64,000 nucleotides of DNA from Massilia aquatica (GTDB lineage: Bacteria > Pseudomonadota > Gammaproteobacteria > Burkholderiales > Burkholderiaceae_D). How positions within the stretch are numbered: the first letter of the stretch is position 1; every line of letters begins with the position of its first letter. The notes under the pieces are model-generated. The model searched no databases. It saw only the letters and a program-made list of their open reading frames with translations, and was not told the DNA's origin. Positions 27,257 to 37,333 of this stretch are shown one piece after another. The stretch spans positions 186,001 to 250,000 of the forward strand of contig NZ_VVIW01000003.1 in NCBI RefSeq assembly GCF_011682045.1, in the 5' to 3' direction. Both the position numbers and the translations under genes were made by a program.

Positions 27257-27958
27257 TCACTTAGCCGGTTTTCGCGGTGGAACGTGACTGGCGATATGTT
27301 GCTCGAACAGATAATCGTCCAGGCCGATGTAGGGCGGCAGTCCCTCCGCCTCGGTCGCGGAGATATCCCCTTTCTTGCCTTCCATATCTTTCCACATCAG
27401 GGTGTTTGGGGTGGAACCATACACATAACGCAAGGCTTTGTATTTCGGGCCGAGCACGAAGTCCGCAGTGTGACCGATAATGCGCCAGTCCCCGATTGAA
27501 CGGGTTTCGAGCAAAGAATAGCTTTCGATCAGCACCGGTGGCACCAGCCAGGTATCGATCTTCGTGTAATCGAAGACCGGCTGCTCGGCGAAATAGTCGA
27601 AAATCTCGGCAAACGCGCCGACCGACGCGTCCGCGACAACCCGGCCGAAGCCGAAGTGGCCGTCTTTCAGCTTGTAGGCAAAGATATCACCCGTGCTGAC
27701 CTTGTGTTTCTTCGGCCGCTTGGCCGTTTTCAGTACGACCTGCTTGATTTCCAGTTCGTCGACCCCGTCCAGGATGTCGCTATCGACGTTGACTTTGAAA
27801 GCGAGGTTGAGGGCGTATTCAAGTTCCTGCAGGGTCGGTTTGCGCGACAAGTCTTCCTGGTACTCACGGCTGAAATCGCGCAGGAAATGCCGCACCGAGT
27901 CGAGTACGGCATCGCCGACCATTATGTCCGGATTTTCCGGTGCACTCCACCATCCCAT
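27257..27958 (-). CDS. Imm26-like immunity protein, paralogue 1 (next to the Rhs toxin)
   Basis: 233 residues starting MGWWSAPENPDIMVGD, after an AAAGGAGCATGTA site. It has core GDIFAYKLKDGHFGFGRVV, FDYFAEQPVFDYTK, GDWRIIGHTADFVLG and VYGSTPNTL. It directly follows the Rhs gene with a 47-bp gap, the position of the cognate immunity gene in Rhs loci. So it is the best candidate to block the GIY-YIG toxin tip. The other four copies probably guard against related toxins (inference). Confidence 0.75.
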   Translation of the reverse strand: MGWWSAPENPDIMVGDAVLDSVRHFLRDFSREYQEDLSRKPTLQELEYALNLAFKVNVDSDILDGVDELEIKQVVLKTAKRPKKHKVSTGDIFAYKLKDGHFGFGRVVADASVGAFAEIFDYFAEQPVFDYTKIDTWLVPPVLIESYSLLETRSIGDWRIIGHTADFVLGPKYKALRYVYGSTPNTLMWKDMEGKKGDISATEAEGLPPYIGLDDYLFEQHIASHVPPRKPAK

Positions 27959-28005
27959 TACATGCTCCTTTTTTGAGTTTACTATGTGGCTACAGGAGGG
28001 CGCTT

Positions 28006-31000
28006 CTAGCAGCCCGCGCTGCCTGTACCGGCGTCCGCACTGCCTCCGCTTCCGCCTTTTTTGCCATTGAGCCGGTCTGTCTCGGCTTGAAATTCACGTT
28101 CAAAATACGCTTGCCTGGTTTCCGCCCGCGTGGTGTTCTTATGGTCGAATGAGGCGACCTTGTTGCCGCGCGCATCCCAATCAGCCGCATCTTTCAAGTC
28201 CATGCCGATGGTCCCGTTTTTGGTGTGGTGATGCTCGATATTGGCCTGTTCGATGCCGCGCGCCTTGCCATAAGTGACGTCGCTGGCAATTTCGCGCATG
28301 CTTGCCCCCGAGCCTTCGGGCATCCGCCCCGAGTTGCGATGCTCCGCGGCGCGCCGCTTGAGGTCATCGGTAATGCCGACGTAGTACGGTTTGGTCCCAC
28401 CCGGCGCCCACAGTTCGTAGACAAAGTAACCCGGCGTCGATTCATGGACCCACCCCAGCGGATCCATCCACCCGCTCGGATTGGGCGCATACGCGTACAG
28501 GTTGGCGCCGCCATCGAGCCCGATCGGGTCCTGGCTGATGTAGCGCCCCACATCCGGATCATAATACCGGAACGTGTTGTAGTGCAGTCCCGTTGCCTGG
28601 TCTTCGTACTGCCCCGGAAAGCGCAGCGGCTGGTCGATGCGCGCGACCAGGGCCGCGTCTTCGCCCGCCTCGACCTTGCCCCAGGCCTTGTACTTGCCGG
28701 CCCACGCAATCTGGCCGGCCTCGTCGGTCACTTCCAGCGGCGCGCCCACCAGGTCGGTGTGGAAGTGGAACACGCGCGTGCCCTGGCGCGCGTTGTCGAT
28801 CGCCACTGCCGCCATCGCCGCGCCGATCACCGCATCGATGCGCGCCAGCGGCGTGTAGGCCGCGTCCGGGTTGTAGACGTAGCTGCTCACGCCACCCTCG
28901 CGCACTTCCTGCACCATGCGCAAGCCCTGCCAGACGAAGCGCTTGCGCTCGACGTGCGTCATGCCGCCGCTATCGGTGCGCGCTTCGGTGCTGGCAATGC
29001 GCCGTCCCAGCGCGTCGTACTCGAAGCGCATTTCCACCAGGCCGCGCACCGTTTCGGTGCGGATGCCGATCAGGCGGTCTTCGGCGTCGAAGCTGAAATG
29101 CTGCACCTGGTGCGCGCCCTTGCGCTTGAGCGCCACATTGCCCCAGGCGTCGTAGTCGAAGCGGATATCCTGCCACACGCGCAGGCGGTTGCCTTCGACC
29201 TGGCCGCGGCTCTTGCCGGCGGCGCCGGCGTCGAGCAGGTTGCCGGCCGCATCCCACGCAAACTGTTCCTCGCGCTGTTCGTCGGTGCGCGTCTCGCGCT
29301 GCAGATGGCCGGCCGGATCGTACTGGAAGTCGATGCTGCCGCGCAGCTTGTCGCGCTGCCCGGCCAGTTCGCCCGCAGGACTGTAGCGGTAGTCGCGCCA
29401 CAGGTCGCCCTGCTGCCGGCCCACGCCGCCCGCGTGCGGGCCGCTGGCCTGCCAGGCGCGCCGTCCCAGCGCGTCGTAGCCCATGCGCTGCACCAGGCGG
29501 CCCTGGGTGCGCTGCACTTCGCGGTGCAGGTCGTCGCGCTCGAAGTCGCTGATGATGTGCTGGGCGCTGCGGATCTGGTGCACGTGGCCGGAGCCATAGG
29601 TGAGGGTGTCGATGCGCTGCCCGTGCGGCAGGTTCAGCGTGGTCAGGTTATCGAGTTCGTCGAACGCGTAGCCGACCGTGCCCTCGGCGCCGTGTTCGGC
29701 CACCAGCCGGCCCGCCGCGTCGTAATCGAAGTGGACGCTGCTGGCGACGACGCCGAGGGCGGCCCCGGCCTCGGTCGGCACGCGCGCGCCGCCCAGCAGG
29801 CGGTCTTGCTGATCCCAGGCATAGCGGCTGGTCGCGCTGGCGGTCAGGCGTGCCAGCAGGCGGCCCATCTTGTCGCGCTCGAAGCGCGTGCTGCGGCGTG
29901 GCCGTTCGGCCTGCCCGGCAAGCGGCGCGCCGATTTTTTCGATCTCCACCAGGTTGCCGGCCGCGTCGTAGCGCAGCAGGCGCTCCATGCCGTCGGGCCG
30001 GATTTCGCGCGTCAGGCGGTTGGCGCTGTCGTACTCGAAACGGTAGCGCGCCGCAGCGCCGGCTTCCATCTCCACCACCCGGCCCTGGACGTCGTAGCGG
30101 TAGTGCAGATGGCGCTGCGCCGCATCGATTGCTTCGAGCACCTGGCCGCGCGCATTGCGCACCCAGCGGTTGATCCGTTCGGCGCCGTAGCGGCGTTCGG
30201 TCAGGTGGCCGGCGGCGTTGTAGACAAAGCTCTCAACGCTGCCGTCGGGCAGGGTCACGCGCGCCGGTTCGCCGCTGCGCAGGCGCTCGATGCGGGTGCG
30301 CTGGCCGAGCGGGTCGATGGCTTCGGCCAGCAAGCCATCGGCGTCGTAGTCGTATGCGGTGGTCTTGCCCGAGCAGTCGGTGTAGGACGTGAGCAGGCCG
30401 CGCCGGTTCCATTCGAGCGTGCTGCGCCCGCCGCGCGCATCGACCCGCGCCACCGGGTAGGGCGACAGGCCGGGCGGATATTCCTGGCGCGCTGTGCGTC
30501 CGAGCGGATCGGTGGTCGAGAGCAGGCGGCCAAGGTAATCGTAGTGCGCCGTCCAGCGCTTGCCGTCGGCCGCGGTCAATTGCGTCACGCGCAGGCTGTT
30601 GCCGTCGTAGGCGGTGCGCGTGGTGCGGCCGAGCGGATCGGTTTCGGCCACGATGCGCCCCAGCGGGTCGTATTCGAAGGCGATGGTGCGCTCGCCGGGC
30701 AGTTCGATTCGCACCGGTTGCCCGGCCGCGTTGTACTGCATGCGGTAGCTGCCACCATCGAGATCGGTGCAGGCCAGGATGCGGAAGTTCTCGTCGTAGA
30801 CCCAGTGCGCGGTGCGTCCCTGTTCGTCGGTGGCCCAGCTCTGGCGCTGCGCCGTGTCGTAGCGGAACGCGGTGTGTTCGCCTTCGCTGGAGCTGCATGC
30901 CACCACCCGCGCCTGGCCGTCGACCTCGGCCCAGGTATAGCGCGACACCAGGCCGAGCGCCGTGGTGTGGCTGGTCATCAGGCCGGCGGCCCAGGTGAAC

Positions 31001-32313
31001 TGGCGCGACAGGTCGCCGTTGGCGTCGGTCACCGAGAGCAGCTGGCCGGCCGCGTCATAGCCATAGCGCACCAGCGGGCCCGGGGTGCCGCCGTGGGTGC
31101 ATTCGACCATGGCCAGGCGCGCCGGCAGCGCGCTGTAGTGCAGGCTCAGTTCCTGGCCGCCGCTGGAACGGATCGCGGTGACGCGCTGCGCGTCGTCGCG
31201 CTGGTAGCTGATCCACTGGGCGCTGCGGTCCTCGACCCGGCGCACCCAGGCGACATCGTCGGTGGCCGGGTCGAGGTGGCCGAAGTCGAACCAGGTGTCG
31301 TTGAGGGTGTACAGGATGAACTGCCCGTCCGCAGTGCGGGCCAGGTAGCATTGTTCTTCTTCGCTAAATGCCGTGGTCCCCGCTTGAAGGAGGGGGAAGC
31401 CGGTTTCGCGGCCCTGGCCATCGCGGTACCAGATCTTGCCGTCGCGCTGCTGCAGGCACAGGTCCCATGGCAGCACCCAGCCGCGCCCGAGCGTGCCTTC
31501 GGCGGTGAGGTTGCTGGCGTAAAAGCGCGAACCCACCAGCGGCAGCGGGCTTTGCACCACAAAGTCGATTTCATCCTGCGCCAGCAGCAGCTTGCGGCCG
31601 GTGGCCACTTCCACCGGTTTGCCGAACAAGCCGCCCATGACGCGCCCGACCACCGGCGAGATGACATAGCGTCCGACCGCTTCGCCGACGATAAAGCCGC
31701 CGATGAATTTGGCGGCGCACGGCAGCACCGCCTTGGACAATCCGCCGGCGGCCTTGACCAGTCCCGCCAGGCCGCCCACCAGCCCGGCCAGGGCGAAGGC
31801 CCAGTCGACCGTGGTGCGCAGCCAGGCCGGCACTTCGTCCGCCACTTCCTTGTAGCGCACCGTGCCGCCGCCGATGAAGACATTGTGCGAGCCGCCGTCG
31901 ATCTTGGCGCCGCAGACAATGGCGTCGGTCTTGCGCGCCGCCGGCAGGCCGTTGATGAAGACGTTGCCCGAGCCGTCGGCGATCACCGGCGACGGCGAGT
32001 GATTGCTGCACGCGACCGTGCTGACGGTGGCATAGGCGGCGGCCAGGTTGTTGGTGAACACGTTCATCGAGCCGGTGATGATGGTGCCGGCCGGCGAGGA
32101 GAACATCTTGCCGATGCCCTCCCCGAGCGCGAGGATGCCGCTCGCGCCGAGGCCGGCGGCCATGCCGGCCAGCAGGGCCACGCCGAAGCCGCAGGTGAAG
32201 GTGGCAAAGGCGACGGCGGCGATGAGGGCAATCCCGATCACGGCGCCGACCAGGAACCCGGTCAGTGCGCTGGTGTGGGCGATCGGGTCGGTGATGCGGG
32301 CAGCTTCAAGCAT
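28006..32313 (-). CDS. PAAR-Rhs polymorphic toxin with GIY-YIG nuclease C-terminus (T6SS effector)
   Basis: 1435 residues from the ATG at 32313 ([10 protein letters not shown]) with GGAAGG ahead; a longer upstream frame overlaps the chaperone gene. Order: two N-terminal hydrophobic helices (about 18-70), a PAAR-like region ([19 protein letters not shown]) near 110, the Rhs shell with many YD repeats ([18 protein letters not shown]), and the core-end motif near 1270 ([11 protein letters not shown]). A variable tip covers about 1288-1435. The tip has GIY-YIG hallmarks: FVYELW, then [16 protein letters not shown] with the conserved arginine, and [10 protein letters not shown] with the expected glutamate. 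It should be cut free and degrade nucleic acid in target cells. Delivery by type VI secretion is inferred from PAAR and the chaperone. Confidence 0.9.
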   Translation of the reverse strand: MLEAARITDPIAHTSALTGFLVGAVIGIALIAAVAFATFTCGFGVALLAGMAAGLGASGILALGEGIGKMFSSPAGTIITGSMNVFTNNLAAAYATVSTVACSNHSPSPVIADGSGNVFINGLPAARKTDAIVCGAKIDGGSHNVFIGGGTVRYKEVADEVPAWLRTTVDWAFALAGLVGGLAGLVKAAGGLSKAVLPCAAKFIGGFIVGEAVGRYVISPVVGRVMGGLFGKPVEVATGRKLLLAQDEIDFVVQSPLPLVGSRFYASNLTAEGTLGRGWVLPWDLCLQQRDGKIWYRDGQGRETGFPLLQAGTTAFSEEEQCYLARTADGQFILYTLNDTWFDFGHLDPATDDVAWVRRVEDRSAQWISYQRDDAQRVTAIRSSGGQELSLHYSALPARLAMVECTHGGTPGPLVRYGYDAAGQLLSVTDANGDLSRQFTWAAGLMTSHTTALGLVSRYTWAEVDGQARVVACSSSEGEHTAFRYDTAQRQSWATDEQGRTAHWVYDENFRILACTDLDGGSYRMQYNAAGQPVRIELPGERTIAFEYDPLGRIVAETDPLGRTTRTAYDGNSLRVTQLTAADGKRWTAHYDYLGRLLSTTDPLGRTARQEYPPGLSPYPVARVDARGGRSTLEWNRRGLLTSYTDCSGKTTAYDYDADGLLAEAIDPLGQRTRIERLRSGEPARVTLPDGSVESFVYNAAGHLTERRYGAERINRWVRNARGQVLEAIDAAQRHLHYRYDVQGRVVEMEAGAAARYRFEYDSANRLTREIRPDGMERLLRYDAAGNLVEIEKIGAPLAGQAERPRRSTRFERDKMGRLLARLTASATSRYAWDQQDRLLGGARVPTEAGAALGVVASSVHFDYDAAGRLVAEHGAEGTVGYAFDELDNLTTLNLPHGQRIDTLTYGSGHVHQIRSAQHIISDFERDDLHREVQRTQGRLVQRMGYDALGRRAWQASGPHAGGVGRQQGDLWRDYRYSPAGELAGQRDKLRGSIDFQYDPAGHLQRETRTDEQREEQFAWDAAGNLLDAGAAGKSRGQVEGNRLRVWQDIRFDYDAWGNVALKRKGAHQVQHFSFDAEDRLIGIRTETVRGLVEMRFEYDALGRRIASTEARTDSGGMTHVERKRFVWQGLRMVQEVREGGVSSYVYNPDAAYTPLARIDAVIGAAMAAVAIDNARQGTRVFHFHTDLVGAPLEVTDEAGQIAWAGKYKAWGKVEAGEDAALVARIDQPLRFPGQYEDQATGLHYNTFRYYDPDVGRYISQDPIGLDGGANLYAYAPNPSGWMDPLGWVHESTPGYFVYELWAPGGTKPYYVGITDDLKRRAAEHRNSGRMPEGSGASMREIASDVTYGKARGIEQANIEHHHTKNGTIGMDLKDAADWDARGNKVASFDHKNTTRAETRQAYFEREFQAETDRLNGKKGGSGGSADAGTGSAGC

Positions 32314-32333
32314 GGCGGACCTTCCGTTGGGTG

Positions 32334-32825
32334 TTACGGGGCGCTGGCGGGGGCGTCGGCGGGCGGCGCAAAACTGTCGAGCCAGGCGCGCCACAGCGTC
32401 TCGAACTCCTGGTCGAACGCGCGCGCGCTGGCGGCCGTGAGGATCAGCGCGCGGCGCGGGCCGATGACGAAGGCGGCCTGGCGCTGGCGGATGGTCTGGG
32501 CGCCGTTCTTGTACTGCGCCTCGATCCGTTCGCCCTGCATGGCCGGGTCGTGCAGGCCTAGCCGTTCGGGCGCGCGCGCCAGCAGCTTGTGGCTGGCCAA
32601 GCGCGATTTGAGCAGCGCGATCTGGCGCTCGACATAGGCGGCCAGGTCTTCGCCCTCGGCCAGCCAGTCGCGCGCGATGCTCAGGTTGGGCTGGGTCTGG
32701 AGGTTGGCCGGGATGAAGATGTTACTGGTGCGGTCCTCGTAGCCGGCGGGCAGGCCGATGCTGCCTTCGTGGATGCCGATCCGGGCGTTGCTGCCGCTGC
32801 TGCTCGCTGCTGTGGTGTCGCTCAT
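32334..32825 (-). CDS. DcrB/DUF1795 (EagR-type) chaperone for the Rhs effector
   Basis: 163 residues. It resembles the DUF1795/EagR family, with the N-terminal [18 protein letters not shown] strand region, the [22 protein letters not shown] helix (split by its turn) and a final [13 protein letters not shown] helix. EagR proteins bind and shield the N-terminal membrane helices of PAAR-Rhs effectors before loading on the T6SS spike. It lies 20 bp upstream of the Rhs start, on the same strand, exactly where such chaperones are encoded. The gene ends in a proline/alanine tail. Confidence 0.85.
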   Translation of the reverse strand: MSDTTAASSSGSNARIGIHEGSIGLPAGYEDRTSNIFIPANLQTQPNLSIARDWLAEGEDLAAYVERQIALLKSRLASHKLLARAPERLGLHDPAMQGERIEAQYKNGAQTIRQRQAAFVIGPRRALILTAASARAFDQEFETLWRAWLDSFAPPADAPASAP

Positions 32826-32897
32826 GCGCTGCTTTCCGTTTTGTGAAGTTCAAAAAGTATTCGGCGATGGGAGGTGGCGGGGTTGTCGGTGGCGCTC

Positions 32898-33722
32898 CTA
32901 TTTGGTGGAGTAGCGCGCCGCCGTGGCGTCGCCGGCACAGCGCGGGGCGCGTGGGCCGGTGCAGCGTTCGAGCATGTCGATCATGGCGGGCAGGGCGCGC
33001 CGGCGCGCAATGGCCAGCGCGTTTTCGCCGCGCGCGTTGCGAAGAAACGGATCGGCGCCCTGGTCGACCAAAAAGGCGGCCAGGTCGCGCTTGCCGGCGT
33101 CGATGGCCAGCATGAGCGGCGTGCTGGCCTGCGGGCCGCTCGCATCGATCGCCGCGCCCAGTTTGAGCATGCTGTCGGCCAGCGCCGCCTGGGCGCCCGG
33201 GTCGGCGCCGTGGGCGCTGTTGGCCAGGTGGTGCAAGCCGGTGTTGCCGTCGTCGTCGCGCAGGCGCGTATCGGCGCCGCGTTCGAGCAGGACGGCGGCG
33301 GCGCGCCACTGGCCGGCGGAAAGGGCCGCGTGCAGCGCCGTGCCGCCTTGTTGGGCATCGCGCGGCGCATCGATGACGGCGCCGGCCTGGTGCAGCAGGT
33401 GCAGCGCCTCGGCGTCGCCGGCGGCGGCGGCGATCATCAGCGGCGTGCGCCCGCCGTGGCATGGGTTGGGATTGTCGCCGGCGGCCAGCACTTTCTTCAG
33501 CGCGGCATGACGCTCCTTGCCAAGGGCGGCGAAGAGGCGCGGGGCGTTGGCGGCGTCGGTGGCGGGGCAGCGCTGGCGCGCGGAAGGCTGCTCCGGCAAG
33601 GGCGCGGCCGGCGCCCAGGGCGTGGCCAGCAGGCAGGCGGCCAGCCATGCCAGGCGCCAGGCGCTTGCGATCGGGCGGCCTGGCCTGGCGTGCGTTTGAG
33701 TTGAGTCCTTGCAATTGACCAT
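32898..33722 (-). CDS. Exported ankyrin-repeat protein
   Basis: About 274 residues if the ATG at 33722 is used. Other starts (33791, 33830) would add an extra hydrophobic stretch, and none has a strong ribosome site. A hydrophobic signal-like segment (RLAWLAACLLATPWAPAAP) precedes five or six ankyrin repeats, for example GGRTPLMIAAAAGDAEALHLL, GGTALHAALSAGQW, GNTGLHHLANSA and STPLMLAIDAGKRDLAAFLV. Ankyrin proteins mediate protein contacts. Its place at the head of the chaperone-Rhs-immunity unit suggests an accessory or periplasmic protective role (inference). Confidence 0.75.
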   Translation of the reverse strand: MVNCKDSTQTHARPGRPIASAWRLAWLAACLLATPWAPAAPLPEQPSARQRCPATDAANAPRLFAALGKERHAALKKVLAAGDNPNPCHGGRTPLMIAAAAGDAEALHLLHQAGAVIDAPRDAQQGGTALHAALSAGQWRAAAVLLERGADTRLRDDDGNTGLHHLANSAHGADPGAQAALADSMLKLGAAIDASGPQASTPLMLAIDAGKRDLAAFLVDQGADPFLRNARGENALAIARRRALPAMIDMLERCTGPRAPRCAGDATAARYSTK

Positions 33723-33969
33723 GCTGAGGAGATCCATCAGGTATGCGTGCAATATAAAAAGAGCAAAAAGGATTCTATCAAACCATTTCATTCCAGACAA
33801 TTTGTATCGGAACGCGGGGCACGCAGACACCTACCGGTGACGTTTGCAATGACTATTGTGTTAAGATCAACTTTTCGTCGTTCAGTCAAAGAGTAGATCA
33901 TGTCCGCACAGCGCATCTTGCTGCCAATGTCGCCGAGCCCGGCCATCTTGAATCGAAGGAGCGCGGCGC

Positions 33970-35808
33970 ATGGCTGCTGACGACAGCGCGATGCAGCTGT
34001 ACCTGGAACGCTGCAAGGCCACGGCGGCCGGGTATATCGAGCGCGCAACCCGCTTTAACGTGACCGACCTGGTGCTGCTCGGCGCGCGCCCCGTCATGCG
34101 CCAGTTTTCGGTCACGGTCCGGCACGACCTGGAAGTCATTTCCGAGGCGATTGACTATCACGGCGTGCACCATCCCGATAAAGGCGATTTTGGCACGGCC
34201 GACTGGAAGTGGTACCAGGAGGAAGTGGGAGCGCAGGCGCGTTCGGAATTTGTGCGTCCCGAGACGATGGATAGCCTGGTGCAGTCGGTCAGGACCCAGG
34301 CGTACGCCGCCATTTCCGCCAGAACCTGCATTCGCACTCATCCCCGGCGCCTGTTCCATACCTATACCTGCAATGGATGCAATGGCCGGGGCAGGGTACA
34401 GTGCGGGAACTGTTCCGGCGCGGGCGAGGTCCGGTGCGGGAGCTGCTCGGGTTCGGGACGCACCAGCTGTTCGAGCTGTGGCGGTTCCGGCTCGATCACC
34501 CAACATGCGACCGTGACAGACTACAACGGTCACACCCGCCACGAAACGCAGCGCCGCTCGTGCGGTTCCTGTTCGGGCGGCAGCGTCACGTGTTTCACCT
34601 GCGGCGGCTCCGGGAAAAACCGCTGCGGCAACTGCGCTGGTACGGGCGAGCTTACCTGCACAGGCTGTTCCGGGCATGGCTACCTGACCAAAGTCACCTC
34701 GACGGCGACCTATACCATTCCGGGTTTCGCGGGCCGCTATCCCGAAGGCACGCCCGATTACGTGCATGCGGCCCTGTGCAAGGTGGGATTTGCCAGCCTG
34801 GCCAGTCATGGCGATATCGCACTCCAGAAGGTGGATGTGTTGCGCGACAAGTCGGCGGCGGAGTTCGTGTATCAATGCGCGATACCATTTTGCGAGCTGT
34901 CGATCGACGTGCGCGGCGTCACATCGCAGTGGGTGATGTTCGGCGCCGATCCGCAGATATTCGACGCCGGCGGGGTGCTGGAAGCACTGCTGGAGAGCGA
35001 CTTCAAGGCCCTGGCGGACGTGAGCAGCGGCGGCGCGCGCTGGTCGCCCTGGTTTTATCGGTCGGCGCGCAAGGCGGTCGCGCCGTTCATGGAGTCGGAG
35101 GTGAACCAGATGGTGCTCGACGCGACCTCGGAAGGGCTGGCGCCGAATGCGATCGTGGAAAGGGTCAGCCGCTCGGTCTCGGAAACGTATGTTGAACAGA
35201 CCTTGAAAAACCTCAGGACCACGGTGTCGGTGGCGGCGAACTGGTCGCGTTTGCGGTCGCTGATTGTGTTGATCGTCTTGGCGATCCCGTTTTCGTTTGC
35301 CGCGAACGGGTATCTTCAGCGCAACAAGGCGATCGACCTCTTGTCGGCCGATAAGCAACGCTTCATTTACCAGCCGGACAATGCCGCTATTCAGTGGGAA
35401 ATGGGGCTGATGACGATTCCTTTCATCCTGCTGGGATGGTTCGTCGCGAAATGGCTCAGCGTGCGCTGGTTGAAAAAGGCCGGCGGCCAGAGAACGCTAC
35501 TGTGGGCGCAGCGCCAGGGACTGTTGATGGGGAAGTGGAGCGCGTTGCTGATCGTGGTGACCGCAGTCGGCACCACCGGGGCGTTCTTCAAGCGCTGGCC
35601 GATGTGGGTTGACGATAACGGCAAGGGTTATGGATTGATTCCTGTGTATGAACCGAGAATCCCTTACGAAGCGCAGGAAGCGGCGAAGGACATGGAAAAA
35701 ATGCGGCGCGAGGGGAGGAAGTTCGAATCGGTGGTGGAGATCGAAAAGAAGCGGCGCGCGCGTCTCAAGCTGGAGCAGGACAACAACGCAGCCGCCGGGA
35801 AACCGTAA
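33970..35808 (+). CDS. Membrane protein with doubled DnaJ-type cysteine-rich zinc domain
   Basis: 612 residues, ATG preceded by GAAGGAGCG. Residues about 134-236 contain eight CxxCxGxG-like units (CNGCNGRG, CGNCSGAG, CGSCSGSG, CSSCGGSG, CGSCSGG, CFTCGGSG, CGNCAGTG, CTGCSGHG). That is twice the four of DnaJ, and there is no J domain. The eight CxxC pairs could hold four zinc ions. After a soluble region come three hydrophobic segments (about 428-445, 477-495, 523-540) and a basic coiled tail (MEKMRREGRKFESVVEIEKK). Function is unknown; a membrane-anchored unfolding or redox role is only a guess. Confidence 0.8.
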   Translation: MAADDSAMQLYLERCKATAAGYIERATRFNVTDLVLLGARPVMRQFSVTVRHDLEVISEAIDYHGVHHPDKGDFGTADWKWYQEEVGAQARSEFVRPETMDSLVQSVRTQAYAAISARTCIRTHPRRLFHTYTCNGCNGRGRVQCGNCSGAGEVRCGSCSGSGRTSCSSCGGSGSITQHATVTDYNGHTRHETQRRSCGSCSGGSVTCFTCGGSGKNRCGNCAGTGELTCTGCSGHGYLTKVTSTATYTIPGFAGRYPEGTPDYVHAALCKVGFASLASHGDIALQKVDVLRDKSAAEFVYQCAIPFCELSIDVRGVTSQWVMFGADPQIFDAGGVLEALLESDFKALADVSSGGARWSPWFYRSARKAVAPFMESEVNQMVLDATSEGLAPNAIVERVSRSVSETYVEQTLKNLRTTVSVAANWSRLRSLIVLIVLAIPFSFAANGYLQRNKAIDLLSADKQRFIYQPDNAAIQWEMGLMTIPFILLGWFVAKWLSVRWLKKAGGQRTLLWAQRQGLLMGKWSALLIVVTAVGTTGAFFKRWPMWVDDNGKGYGLIPVYEPRIPYEAQEAAKDMEKMRREGRKFESVVEIEKKRRARLKLEQDNNAAAGKP

Positions 35809-35842
35809 CGGGCTGCGCGTGCCATGCGCGGCTTTGGAAATG

Positions 35843-36490
35843 TCAGCGGCGTGGGTAGATCTGGTGGATTTTCCCGTTCGCCGCTTCGGTAACTGAGACG
35901 CGGCCGGCGTCGTGCTTCACCCTGAAGTGCCGTTCTATATAAATTTCGTACCACAGACGCATGCAGACAGCACTGACGCGCCCATCTTCGTAGCGGAAAT
36001 CCGCTTCGGTGTAGTCGCCGCCGGCGTGCAAGGTCCAGGTTTGTTGGATGCGGCCGTCGTGCAGCGCGCCGTACGTCACTCTTTGCAAGCTCGCCGTCGC
36101 CTCAGTGCCGCACACGCTGGCGAACCTGAATTCGCAGACGCCATCGCCGTCGTAGGTGGTAACCTCGTCCGCGTGCATCCACAGGCCGTCGTCCATCAAC
36201 GCCGAATACCACGTCATCGCGACCACACGCCCCTGCTGGTCGAACAGGTAGCTGAAACGGTTTTTTCCGGGACCGGTTGCTCGTTTCAGAAACGGGGAGG
36301 GCGTCTCTCCGCGCAGTTCATTATCGTAGGGCTCCAGGGTCAGCGGGGGCAGTCCGGTGCCCCATTTTTCGGATACGCCACGCGATTGCGCCTGGTTGAG
36401 CAGCCTGGCGTAAGCATGTTCATGTTCCAGGAAAATCGCGCTCAGCTTTTCTCTGTTCATGTGGCCGGCGCTGACTGGTTTGATTGTCAT
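35843..36490 (-). CDS. Hypothetical protein, possibly immunity-like
   Basis: 215 residues from the ATG at 36490, which overlaps the stop of the gene before (ATGA). An alternative start is MNREKLS ten codons in. The sequence alternates charged and aromatic residues in beta-strand style (NRFSYLFDQQGRVVAMTW, LWMHADEVTTYDGDGVCEF, CMRLWYEIYIERHF) and lacks a signal or membrane helix. No family is recognised. Small soluble proteins in short coupled operons near Rhs loci are often immunity proteins, but nothing here proves that. It converges on the cysteine-rich membrane gene. Confidence 0.7.
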   Translation of the reverse strand: MTIKPVSAGHMNREKLSAIFLEHEHAYARLLNQAQSRGVSEKWGTGLPPLTLEPYDNELRGETPSPFLKRATGPGKNRFSYLFDQQGRVVAMTWYSALMDDGLWMHADEVTTYDGDGVCEFRFASVCGTEATASLQRVTYGALHDGRIQQTWTLHAGGDYTEADFRYEDGRVSAVCMRLWYEIYIERHFRVKHDAGRVSVTEAANGKIHQIYPRR

Positions 36491-36792
36491 GGCATGAAGG
36501 TGTCTTTGTCCAGATAATAGACGGCGGCGGCGATCAGCTCCCCGACTGGCGCCGCAGGATTCTTTTCCAGTCTTTCGCCGACGATCGCCTGGAACATGGG
36601 CGCTTCCAGCCAGGTGCAATGGGTTTCCTCCAGGTCGAATTTTTCATCGTCGTCCTGCGCGATATAAAACCGGCCTTCCCTGATGTCTTTTTCCGATGTC
36701 GTGTCGAAGCTCTTCTCGACGAAGATCCATCCGCTCTCGGGAAACGCATCCTGGTGGGCCAGCAAATCGCCGATTCCGGAAAAAGTCATCAT
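36487..36792 (-). CDS. Small acidic hypothetical protein (DUF7716-like)
   Basis: 101 residues, start after AAGGAGTAAAACG. Very acidic, with MTFSGIGDLLAHQD, the strand GWIFVEKSF and the helix GELIAAAVYYLDKDTF. It resembles small proteins grouped as DUF7716, though I recall that family only loosely. Overlap by four bases with the 215-residue gene shows co-translation. Confidence 0.65.
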   Translation of the reverse strand: MMTFSGIGDLLAHQDAFPESGWIFVEKSFDTTSEKDIREGRFYIAQDDDEKFDLEETHCTWLEAPMFQAIVGERLEKNPAAPVGELIAAAVYYLDKDTFMP

Positions 36793-36837
36793 CGTTTTAC
36801 TCCTTGCCGCAGGCGCGGGGGATTCGGTTTGGGCCGG

Positions 36838-37281
36838 TCATTGTCGATGGTCTGGCGACGCGCGCCTGGCATGCTGCGCACTTTTCCTGCGCCGGGACGA
36901 AGGGCGCAGCAATGCCGCTTTCAGCAGCCGGATGGCTGGCGTCAAGGCAAACGCATCTTCCAGCGTCGAATCCTCGAGCGCCCAGTAATCGATCATTTCC
37001 CAATGAATTCTGTGATTTCTGGCGAGTGCGTCGATCACCTTGTCGACATGGACATCCTGGCCGGTCTGATTTGCGAGATCATTTGCGGTCTCAAGCATCA
37101 ATTCCATCATGATTTCCCGCTCGTCGCTTGAGCAGCCGGGAGCTGCATGATAGGCGAGGTATTTTTCCAGCCAATCAACCGTCCTGAATTTTCCCGGCAA
37201 CTCGCATTCCCAGTCTTGTGAAAACGGGCCGGGAAGCGGCAGCCCAAGCTGCCTGCAGATGCGTCGATAGGCGTCGTTCAT
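36838..37281 (-). CDS. Hypothetical helical protein
   Basis: 147 residues beginning MNDAYRRICRQLGLPL. A DWECELPGKFRTVDWLEKY segment is followed by long helices (REIMMELMLETANDLANQ) and a basic C-terminal tail (LLRPSSRRRKSAQHARR). Nothing resembles a known catalytic motif. It lies 45 bp before the 101-residue gene on the same strand, likely in one transcript of small genes. Confidence 0.6.
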   Translation of the reverse strand: MNDAYRRICRQLGLPLPGPFSQDWECELPGKFRTVDWLEKYLAYHAAPGCSSDEREIMMELMLETANDLANQTGQDVHVDKVIDALARNHRIHWEMIDYWALEDSTLEDAFALTPAIRLLKAALLRPSSRRRKSAQHARRASPDHRQ

Positions 37282-37333
37282 CCGGTTTGAGTCCTCAGGA
37301 AGGCGGCTGGCTTTGTCATCGGAACGCGCGCGG

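Noticed and set aside
28225-32637. A 1470-codon plus-strand open frame opposite the Rhs gene
   Set aside because: A mirror of the strong GC3 bias of the Rhs frame. The Rhs strand shows YD repeats, PAAR and toxin motifs in order, while this frame shows none.
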